Below the pieces are notes generated by a model. The model did not search any database, had not been told where the DNA came from, and was given only the letters and a program-made list of their open reading frames with translations. Both the position numbers and the translations under genes were made by a program. A DNA stretch of 13,091 nucleotides from Alphaproteobacteria bacterium (GTDB lineage: Bacteria > Pseudomonadota > Alphaproteobacteria > Puniceispirillales > Puniceispirillaceae), in the NCBI GenBank assembly GCA_011524805.1, contig WTJO01000211.1, positions 1-13,091 on the forward strand. The letters run 5' to 3'. Within the stretch, counting starts at the first letter, position 1; each line of letters starts with the position of its first letter. Of the stretch, positions 7,665-13,091 are shown piece by piece.

Positions 7665-7675
7665 TGGCCTATGGC
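7658..7675 (+). other. Hairpin across the hemF stop codon
   Basis: GCCATAG and CTATGGC form a perfect 7-bp stem around the 4-base loop TGGC. The left arm contains the hemF stop TAG (7662-7664). There is no T-run after it, so it is not a normal Rho-independent terminator. It could protect the 3' end of the hemF message, or be chance. Confidence 0.4.
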
Positions 7676-7883
7676 AGGGCATATAGGGCAGAAAAACAGC
7701 TATAAGGGAAAATTTTTTTGTTCTAAATTGTAAAAAATGTACGTTTAGGGGTGGGAAAACCATCTCCTGTTTGATAGGAAACGTGGTAGAATAATGAATA
7801 TGTCAAAGAGGATGTAATTGCGCGTTCAAAATTCTGCAAGAACATGACATTAGTTTACGACAACATGTCGGCAAGAGGGGAAT
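7676..7883 (+). promoter_or_regulatory. A/T-rich leader of the petABC operon
   Basis: This is most of the longest gap in the window (219 bases from the hemF stop to petA) and is visibly richer in A and T than its neighbours, with AAAATTTTTTT at 7709-7719 and a TAAAAAAT run at 7731-7738. It has no plausible coding frame. A promoter for petABC is expected here, but no sigma-70 match stands out: TTGATA (7771) and TAATGA (7792) are 15 apart, and TTGTTC (7718) and TACGTT (7740) are 16 apart with a poor -10. Near the gene, AACATG occurs at 7841-7846 and again at 7862-7867, 21 bp apart, and CGACA-ACA-TGTCG (7858-7870) forms a small hairpin just before the ribosome-binding site. The exact promoter is not determined. 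Confidence 0.4.
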
Positions 7884-8441
7884 ATGGCAAAGTCAAAATC
7901 TAAAACAAGTGAGATGGAAACATCGCAGGGAAAATCACGTCGTGATTTTATCGTGGTGGCAAGCTATGCAATGGGGGCTGTTGGTGCCGGTGCATTTGCG
8001 TGGCCGCTTATCGACCAGATGAACCCTGCTGCTGATACGCTTGCGCTGGCCAGCATCGAAGTAGATATTTCTAAAATTGCCGAAGGCCAGTCAATCACGC
8101 TGAAATGGCGTGGCAAGCCGGTCTTCATCCGTCATCGCACGGCAGATGAAATCAGACAGGCGCAAGATGTGGATATAGATGGTCTGCGTCATCCCGAAGG
8201 GGATGAAATCCGCGCACAAAAGCCGGAATATCTGGTTGTGCTGGGTGTGTGTACCCATCTTGGCTGTGTGCCGCTTGGCCAGAAGGTGGGCGAGGTCAGA
8301 GGCGAGTATGATGGCTGGTTCTGCCCATGCCACGGCTCGCACTATGATGCATCAGGGCGTATCCGCAAAGGCCCTGCACCGACAAATCTGGAAGTGCCAC
8401 CTTACGCCTTTTTGTCAGATAACGTCATCCGGATTGGCTGA
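7884..8441 (+). CDS. petA: Ubiquinol-cytochrome c reductase iron-sulfur (Rieske) subunit
   Basis: This is the [2Fe-2S] subunit of the cytochrome bc1 complex, which takes electrons from ubiquinol at the outer face of the inner membrane and passes them to cytochrome c1. The N-terminus carries a twin-arginine-type signal anchor, SRRDF (18-22), followed by a single membrane helix (about 23-43). The Rieske boxes are CTHLGC (123-128) and CPCHGS (147-152). Cluster ligands should be C123, H125, C147 and H150, with C128-C149 as the disulfide. WPLIDQMNPAADTLALASIEV and WRGKPVFIRHRT are typical of alphaproteobacterial and mitochondrial Rieske proteins. The length of 185 is normal. GAGGGGA just upstream supports the ATG. 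It is first in the petABC operon, 61 bases before petB. Confidence 0.98.
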   Translation: MAKSKSKTSEMETSQGKSRRDFIVVASYAMGAVGAGAFAWPLIDQMNPAADTLALASIEVDISKIAEGQSITLKWRGKPVFIRHRTADEIRQAQDVDIDGLRHPEGDEIRAQKPEYLVVLGVCTHLGCVPLGQKVGEVRGEYDGWFCPCHGSHYDASGRIRKGPAPTNLEVPPYAFLSDNVIRIG

Positions 8442-8502
8442 TATACGCCATTCAGAATTAACGGCCTTCTACAGATAACCCGACGGGAAAAGGGAATGAG
8501 TA

Positions 8503-9765
8503 ATGGAAAGCAAAGAATTTAAAAACCCAGTTGTAAGCTGGATTGATCACAGACTGCCTATTTTCAGCTTTCTGAATCATGAAGCAAATGAATATCCTAC
8601 ACCGAAAAATCTGAATTATTTCTGGAATTTCGGCTCACTGGCAGGTATTGCGCTGGTAATTATGATTGTCACCGGTATCACGCTGGCGATGAGCTATACT
8701 GCCCATACAGATTACGCGTTTGATTCTGTTGAGCGTATCATGCGAGATGTGAATCATGGCTGGCTTATCCGTTATATCCATATGAATGGCGCCAGCTTCT
8801 TCTTTATTGTCGTCTTTATCCATATTTTCAGAGGGCTGTATTATGGCTCTTACAAGGCGCCACGCGAATTGCTGTGGATGCTGGGTGTTCTGATCCTGCT
8901 GCTGATGATGGCGACAGCCTTTATGGGATATGTATTGCCATGGGGTCAGATGTCATTCTGGGGCGCGACCGTGATTACCAACCTGTTCTCGGCGATACCG
9001 CTTGTTGGCGAGAATATCGTTATCTGGCTATGGGGTGGGTTTTCCGTTGATAACCCGACATTGAACAGATTCTTTGCACTGCATTATCTGTTGCCATTTG
9101 TGATTGTCGGGGTGGTTGTACTGCATCTTGTTGCCCTGCATCGCTTCGGCTCTAACAACCCGCTAGGTATTGATACCAGAGGCCCTCAGGATACCTTGCC
9201 GTTCCATCCCTATTACACGATTAAGGATTTCTTCGGCCTGTCTGTATTCCTGACATTCTTTGCTGCGGCTGTGTTCTTTGTGCCAAATATGATGGGGCAT
9301 CCAGACAACTATATTCCGGCTAATGCGCTTCAGACACCTGCGCATATCGTGCCTGAATGGTACTTCCTGCCATTCTACGCCATCTTGCGGGCTGTGCCTG
9401 ACAAGCTAGGTGGTGTGCTGGCCATGTTCGGGGCTATTGCGGTGCTGTTTGTGCTGCCATGGCTTGACAGATCACCTATCCGGTCTGCGCGTTTCCGCCC
9501 TATCTTCAAGATTTTCTTCTGGCTGTTATTTATTGACTGTCTGGTGCTTGGATATATTGGTGCGATGCCGGCAGAAGGTATCTATGTGCTTATCGGGCGT
9601 CTGGCTACAGTCTGGTATTTTGCTCACTTCCTGATCATTTTGCCAGTATTGTCTGTGATTGAAACACCGAGGCCATTGCCTCAATCCATTTCACAACCGA
9701 TTTTTAGTGCGGCAGGCGGGGGGCTTGCTGGTGCGATGTCTGCACCGAAGGAGAAAGTAGAATGA
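8503..9765 (+). CDS. petB: Ubiquinol-cytochrome c reductase cytochrome b
   Basis: Cytochrome b is the membrane core of the bc1 complex and carries both b haems and the quinol oxidation and reduction sites. The sequence is hydrophobic throughout with about eight membrane helices. The four haem-ligand histidines have the expected 14-residue spacing: H93 and H107 in helix B (YIHMNG, FIHIFRG), and H194 and H208 in helix D (LHYLLP, VLHLVALH). The quinol-site motif PEWY is at 284-287 (PEWYFLPFYAILRAVP), the form usual with ubiquinone. At 420 residues it has normal bacterial length, longer than the mitochondrial protein, and it is not fused to cytochrome c1. The purine-rich GGGAAAAGGGA before the start is the likely ribosome-binding site. 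Its stop overlaps the petC start by four bases (ATGA). Confidence 0.98.
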   Translation: MESKEFKNPVVSWIDHRLPIFSFLNHEANEYPTPKNLNYFWNFGSLAGIALVIMIVTGITLAMSYTAHTDYAFDSVERIMRDVNHGWLIRYIHMNGASFFFIVVFIHIFRGLYYGSYKAPRELLWMLGVLILLLMMATAFMGYVLPWGQMSFWGATVITNLFSAIPLVGENIVIWLWGGFSVDNPTLNRFFALHYLLPFVIVGVVVLHLVALHRFGSNNPLGIDTRGPQDTLPFHPYYTIKDFFGLSVFLTFFAAAVFFVPNMMGHPDNYIPANALQTPAHIVPEWYFLPFYAILRAVPDKLGGVLAMFGAIAVLFVLPWLDRSPIRSARFRPIFKIFFWLLFIDCLVLGYIGAMPAEGIYVLIGRLATVWYFAHFLIILPVLSVIETPRPLPQSISQPIFSAAGGGLAGAMSAPKEKVE

Positions 9766-10523
9766 AACGGTTTCTTGTTAGCCTGATTGGCATAGTTATG
9801 AGTTTGCCAGTGCTGGCGGCCGGTGGCGGAGACACCGTGATAAGACAGGCAGAATGGTCATTTTCAGGCCCGTTCGGCCATTTTGACAAAGCCTCTATGC
9901 AGCGTGGATTTCAGGTATATCGTGAAGTCTGTGCAGGCTGCCATTCGCTGAAATATATCGCCTTTCGAAATTTGGCCGACCTTGGTTATTCAGAGGCCGA
10001 AATTAAGGCGATAGCGGCGGAATATGATGTAGAAGATGGCCCAAATGATGAAGGCGAGATGTTTACTCGTCCGGGCATTCCTGCTGACCGTATGCCATCA
10101 CCATATGCAAATGATAATGCAGCGCGTGCCGCCAATAATGGTGCCTATCCGCCTGATTTGTCGCTAATCTTTAAGGCACGTCCGAACGGGGCGGATTATC
10201 TATATAGTCTGCTAACGTCATATGGGGATGCGCCTGCGGGCAAGGATGTGCCAGAGGGTATGTATTATAATGCTGCCTATTCAGGGCATCTGATTGCCAT
10301 GCCTCAGCCGCTATATGGCGAGGATGTATCCTATGCTGATGGCGCCGATGACAGCATTGACGGACATGCCAAGGATCTGGTGAATTTTCTGGCCTGGACT
10401 GCAGAGCCATTCCTTGAAACCAGAAAGCGCACAGGTGTTGCGGTGCTGACGTTCCTTATCCTGCTGGTAGGCGTAAGCTATGGTGCAATGAAATTTATCT
10501 GGTCAGATGTGAAAAAAGCATAA
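9762..10523 (+). CDS. petC: Ubiquinol-cytochrome c reductase cytochrome c1
   Basis: Cytochrome c1 takes electrons from the Rieske protein and hands them to soluble cytochrome c in the periplasm. A Sec signal peptide (MKRFLVSLIGIVMSLPVLA, likely cut near residue 19 or 20) starts the 253-residue protein. The covalent haem site is CAGCH (57-61). The sixth ligand is probably M180 in HLIAMPQPLY, and RNLADLGY and NNGAYPPDLS are family blocks. A C-terminal membrane anchor spans about 225-246 and ends in SDVKKA on the cytoplasmic side. The ribosome-binding site AAGGAG (9748-9753) lies inside the end of petB, and the start overlaps the petB stop, so the two are translationally coupled. A strong hairpin at 10540 ends the operon. 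Confidence 0.98.
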   Translation: MKRFLVSLIGIVMSLPVLAAGGGDTVIRQAEWSFSGPFGHFDKASMQRGFQVYREVCAGCHSLKYIAFRNLADLGYSEAEIKAIAAEYDVEDGPNDEGEMFTRPGIPADRMPSPYANDNAARAANNGAYPPDLSLIFKARPNGADYLYSLLTSYGDAPAGKDVPEGMYYNAAYSGHLIAMPQPLYGEDVSYADGADDSIDGHAKDLVNFLAWTAEPFLETRKRTGVAVLTFLILLVGVSYGAMKFIWSDVKKA

Positions 10524-10539
10524 GACAGATATAACCAAC

Positions 10540-10575
10540 AAAAAACGGGTATCTGGAAACAGATGCCCGTTTTTT
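10540..10575. terminator. Bidirectional Rho-independent terminator between petC and ychF
   Basis: The left arm AAAAAACGGGTATCTG (10540-10555) pairs with CAGATGCCCGTTTTTT (10560-10575) around the loop GAAA: 16 pairs, one of them a G-U wobble at 10550/10565. GAAA is a stable GNRA tetraloop. The T-run on one side and A-run on the other make it work for petABC on the plus strand and ychF on the minus strand. It lies 16 bases after the petC stop and 34 bases past the ychF stop. Confidence 0.92.
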
Positions 10576-10609
10576 CTATCTGGCGGTTAGATACGCAAAT
10601 GACGGATAT

Positions 10610-11710
10610 CTAGACATTAAAACGGAAGTGGAAAATATCACCATCCACGACCTGATATTCTGATCCCTCAACACGCAATTTGCCATTTTCCTTGGCACCT
10701 GCTTCGCCCTGACAGGCAATATAATCATCAAAGCCGATTGTTTCAGCACGGATGAAGCCGCGTTGAAAATCTGTATGTATAACGCCTGCGGCCATTGGGG
10801 CGGTGGCGTTACGGCGCACTGTCCATGCACGCGCCTCTTTGGGTCCTGCGGTAAAGAAGGTCAGCAGATCAAGCAGACCATAGCCAGCACGTATCAGCCT
10901 GTTCAGCCCTGCTTCTGACAGGCCAAGCTCAGATAGAAATTCGGCAGCATCTTCCTCATCAAGCATAGCGATTTCAGCTTCAATCGCAGCAGATACAATC
11001 ACGCAGGCAGCCTGTTCTTCTGCTGCCTTGTCAGCCACCTTTCGGGTCAGGCTGTTGCCTGTCATGGTCTCATCTTCGGCAACATTACATACATATAGAA
11101 CAGGCTTTGTGGTGAGCAGTTGCAGTAACGGCAATCTGGCTATCTGATCATCTGTCAGCCCCTCTGCGGCACGTGCCGGCCTGCCTTCTGACAGGCACGC
11201 ATGCAAAGCCTCCATAAGTGCCAGATCAGCTGCCGCCTGTTTATCACCACCTCTGATTTTCTTGGTAAGGGGTGGCATCCGGCGCTCAAGACTGTCCATA
11301 TCGGAAAGCATCAATTCTGTTTCTACTGTGGCCGCATCTCGGATAGGGTCAATATCGCCATCAACATGGGTAATATCTTCATCCTCAAAACAGCGCAAGA
11401 CATGGATAATCGCATCAACCTCGCGGATATTTGCCAGAAACTGGTTACCTAGCCCTTCGCCCTGTGAGGCGCCTTTCACCAGACCTGCAATATCCACAAA
11501 TTCCAGAAAGGTGGGAATAACCTCGGCTGATTTTGCCAGCTCTGCAATTTGTGCAAGCCGCAAATCAGGTACAGCCACACGTCCTGTATTGGGCTCGATG
11601 GTGCAAAACGGATAATTGGCCGCATCTGCGGCAGCGGTTTTTGTCAGCGCATTAAATAATGTGGATTTGCCAACATTAGGCAGACCTACAATCCCACAGT
11701 TAAATCCCAT
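10610..11710 (-). CDS. ychF: Ribosome-associated ATPase YchF (EngD, OLA1 family)
   Basis: An Obg-related P-loop NTPase that prefers ATP and binds ribosomes; in E. coli it is linked to translation and the oxidative stress response. The 366-residue protein shows G1 GLPNVGKST (9-17), the segment YPFCTIEPN with C36 at the position linked to redox control in E. coli YchF, G3 DIAG (73-76) followed by LVKGASQGEGLGNQFL, and G4 NVAE (209-212) in place of NKxD. NxxE is the hallmark of the ATP-using YchF group. A coiled-coil region lies in the middle (roughly 130-190), and a TGS domain closes the protein (from about 281; FFTAGPKEARAWTV, DGDIFHFRFNV). AGGAG precedes the ATG. It starts 24 bases after the pth stop, so pth-ychF is likely one operon. 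Confidence 0.98.
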   Translation of the reverse strand: MGFNCGIVGLPNVGKSTLFNALTKTAAADAANYPFCTIEPNTGRVAVPDLRLAQIAELAKSAEVIPTFLEFVDIAGLVKGASQGEGLGNQFLANIREVDAIIHVLRCFEDEDITHVDGDIDPIRDAATVETELMLSDMDSLERRMPPLTKKIRGGDKQAAADLALMEALHACLSEGRPARAAEGLTDDQIARLPLLQLLTTKPVLYVCNVAEDETMTGNSLTRKVADKAAEEQAACVIVSAAIEAEIAMLDEEDAAEFLSELGLSEAGLNRLIRAGYGLLDLLTFFTAGPKEARAWTVRRNATAPMAAGVIHTDFQRGFIRAETIGFDDYIACQGEAGAKENGKLRVEGSEYQVVDGDIFHFRFNV

Positions 11711-11734
11711 CTTTATCTCCTGATTACAGACTTG

Positions 11735-12337
11735 CTAATCTGTTGTTTTTTCTGGTTTGGCCTCTGGTGCAGGCGCCACATAGGCAAGCCGAGAGGCAAA
11801 TCCGTTCTGATCATCCTCTGCCAGCCTGCCTGCTTCATCTGCAATCGCCGCCAGCAAATGGTCAAGCCAGACGGTTCTGTCCTGAGCCGAAAAATCAGAC
11901 AATACCCATTTATGCACATCTGCTTTATGGTCTGGCCTGCCTACGCCCAGCCGTACCCGCCAATAGTCGGCGCCAAGATGTCTGTCTATATCGCGCACGC
12001 CATTATGCCCGCCATGTCCGCCACCCTGCTTGATGCGCAACTTGCCCTTATCCAGATCTATTTCATCATAGAATATGGTTATCTGATCGACTGGCACTTT
12101 ATAGTATCTGGCTGTTTCAGCTACAGGCAGGCCTGATTTATTCATGAACGAAAGCGGCTTGAGCAGGATGATTTTCTGCCTGCCAATCATCCCCGAACAG
12201 CTCGCGGCATTACCAGCATGTTTCCATGCAGAAAACGAAAATGCGTCTGCCAGCCTGTCGACTGCCATAAAGCCGATATTATGCCTGTTCTGGGCATAAG
12301 CCGTTCCCGGATTACCTAGCCCGACCCATAATTTCAT
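11735..12337 (-). CDS. pth: Peptidyl-tRNA hydrolase
   Basis: Pth cleaves the ester bond of peptidyl-tRNAs dropped by the ribosome and so recycles tRNA. The 200-residue protein matches the bacterial Pth family: VGLGNPG with N9, catalytic H19 in RHNIGF, FMNKSG with N66, DEIDLDKGKLRIK with D91, and GGGHGGHNGVRDI with N112. These correspond to N10, H20, N68, D93 and N114 in E. coli. The C-terminal 20 or so residues (APAPEAKPEKTTD) are a low-complexity tail. AGGA lies before the ATG. The neighbours are ychF 24 bases downstream and rplY upstream, a common grouping of translation genes; here a terminator and a candidate promoter separate pth from rplY. Confidence 0.98.
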   Translation of the reverse strand: MKLWVGLGNPGTAYAQNRHNIGFMAVDRLADAFSFSAWKHAGNAASCSGMIGRQKIILLKPLSFMNKSGLPVAETARYYKVPVDQITIFYDEIDLDKGKLRIKQGGGHGGHNGVRDIDRHLGADYWRVRLGVGRPDHKADVHKWVLSDFSAQDRTVWLDHLLAAIADEAGRLAEDDQNGFASRLAYVAPAPEAKPEKTTD

Positions 12338-12376
12338 TTTCGGTTATCCTGAAATTTCGCGTGCATTTTGATGCTG

Positions 12377-12406
12377 ATATTAGCGAGTTATGACAGCTAT
12401 CTGCAA
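12377..12406 (-). promoter_or_regulatory. Candidate sigma-70 promoter for pth-ychF
   Basis: Read on the minus strand, TTGCAG (12401-12406) and TAATAT (12377-12382) are separated by 18 bases, close to the -35 and -10 consensus. The -10 element lies about 40 bases before the pth start. The -35 box sits in the T-rich tail of the rplY terminator. This is a pattern match only, but it makes sense because the terminator would otherwise cut off pth-ychF. Confidence 0.45.
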
Positions 12407-12438
12407 ATAAAAACGGGCAGATAAGCTGCATCTGCCCG
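12404..12438 (-). terminator. Rho-independent terminator after rplY
   Basis: On the minus strand CGGGCAGAT (12438-12430) pairs perfectly with ATCTGCCCG (12422-12414) around a 7-base loop, and TTTTTATTT follows. It lies 43 bases past the rplY stop (12482) and before pth. Several T residues after a G/C-rich 9-bp stem fit a normal terminator, though read-through into pth is possible. Confidence 0.82.
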
Positions 12439-12481
12439 CCTTTGATAAGGTGCATACCAAGAATAAAGACACAAGCGGCGT

Positions 12482-13090
12482 CTATTCTTCGCCTTCTGCT
12501 TCTGCTGTTTCGTCTTCTGCGCCCTCTTCTGCGTCTTCATCTTCATTCTTCACGCCGCCACCTGGTGACTGCAATGTCGCCACGGTAAAGTCACGGTCTG
12601 TGATGGTTGGCTCAACCCCTTCAGGCAGGGCAATAGAGCTAATATGAATAGAATCGCCAATCTTTACATCATCCAGATCAACTGTGATCTTCTCAGGAAT
12701 ATCACCAGCAGGACACATAAGCTCAACCTCATAGCGGACGATATTCAACACGCCGCCAATCTTGAGGCCTGGTGATAATTCATGGTTGATAAATTCAACA
12801 GGCACGCCAACAGCCACTTTAGAGCTGGCGCCTACACGCAGCATATCCAGATGCAACGGCACATCTGTTACAGGGTGAAACTGGATATCACGTGTCAGCA
12901 CGGTGGTTGCTTTGCCATCTACATTGATTGTGAGCAGGCGGCCAAAAATGCCGGGCTCGTTAATCACTTTTCTGACAACTCTATCTTCAATTTCGATTGT
13001 AACTGGTGGTTGCTTGTCACCATAGATGACAGCAGGAATTCTGCCTGCGCGGCGTGCCGCACGGGCGGACCCCTTACCGACCCGAGAACG
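12482..13090 (-). CDS. rplY: 50S ribosomal protein L25, long CTC form, 5' end missing
   Basis: L25 binds 5S rRNA in the large ribosomal subunit. About 202 residues are visible. The N-terminal 5S-binding domain includes VGKGSARAARRAGRIPAVIYG and RDIQFHPVTDVPLHLDMLRV; a second beta-rich domain follows (VGVPVEFINHELSPG, LDDVKIGDSIHISSIALPEG), which defines the long CTC/TL5 form. The C-terminus is a strongly acidic tail rich in Glu, Asp and Ala (EDEDAEEGAEDETAEAEGEE), probably disordered. The frame stays open to the window edge and the residues upstream of the in-frame GTG at 12967 are conserved L25 sequence, so that codon is not the start; roughly ten N-terminal residues should lie beyond the window. 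It heads the minus-strand group of translation genes with pth and ychF. Confidence 0.97.
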   Translation of the reverse strand, partial: RSRVGKGSARAARRAGRIPAVIYGDKQPPVTIEIEDRVVRKVINEPGIFGRLLTINVDGKATTVLTRDIQFHPVTDVPLHLDMLRVGASSKVAVGVPVEFINHELSPGLKIGGVLNIVRYEVELMCPAGDIPEKITVDLDDVKIGDSIHISSIALPEGVEPTITDRDFTVATLQSPGGGVKNEDEDAEEGAEDETAEAEGEE

Positions 13091-13091
13091 C

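Noticed and set aside
7771..7785. FNR-like half-site TTGAT upstream of petA
   Set aside because: The second half (ATCAA) is absent at the required spacing, so it is only a chance pentamer.
8496..8498. ATG seven bases before the petB start
   Set aside because: It reads only eight codons to a TAA in another frame; the cytochrome b frame starts at 8503.
12965..12967. GTG as the start of rplY
   Set aside because: Conserved L25 residues (VGKGSARAARR, RIPAVIYG) continue in frame upstream to the window edge.

Overview
This window reads as ordinary chromosomal core sequence from an alphaproteobacterium. The pointers are the order engB-argB-HAD nucleotidase-dapD-dapE, an alphaproteobacterial-type petABC cluster for cytochrome bc1, and a long (CTC-type) L25 beside pth and ychF. 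Base composition looks slightly under 50% GC by eye, and arginine is often encoded AGG/AGA. That would fit a marine, moderate-GC lineage such as SAR116, but this assignment is a guess. The petABC cluster and aerobic hemF imply an organism that respires oxygen with ubiquinone.

Layout. Positions 2-10523 hold twelve plus-strand genes. First come the 3' part of engB (ribosome assembly GTPase, cut by the window edge), argB (arginine synthesis), a pyrimidine 5'-nucleotidase-like HAD phosphatase, then dapD and dapE (two steps of the succinylase route to diaminopimelate and lysine). Next are two small membrane proteins of unknown function, a CCA-adding enzyme for tRNA 3' ends, hemF (oxygen-dependent haem synthesis) and petA-petB-petC (Rieske protein, cytochrome b, cytochrome c1). 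A 16-bp hairpin at 10540-10575 is flanked by A- and T-runs and probably ends transcription from both sides. Minus-strand genes ychF, pth and rplY (5' end outside the window) fill 10610-13091, with a second terminator just after rplY.

How the genes fit together. Three themes are visible: amino-acid and cell-wall precursor synthesis (argB, dapD, dapE), haem supply and haem use (hemF directly before the genes for cytochromes b and c1), and translation upkeep (engB, cca, ychF, pth, rplY). No gap between genes exceeds 219 bases. I see no RNA genes, mobile elements, CRISPR arrays or integration signs.

I found no convincing new system. The items most worth a second look are the two uncharacterised membrane proteins behind dapE, a 14-bp perfect palindrome between them, the short HemF C-terminus with a hairpin over its stop codon, the 219-bp petA leader, and the overlap of the rplY terminator with a likely pth promoter.
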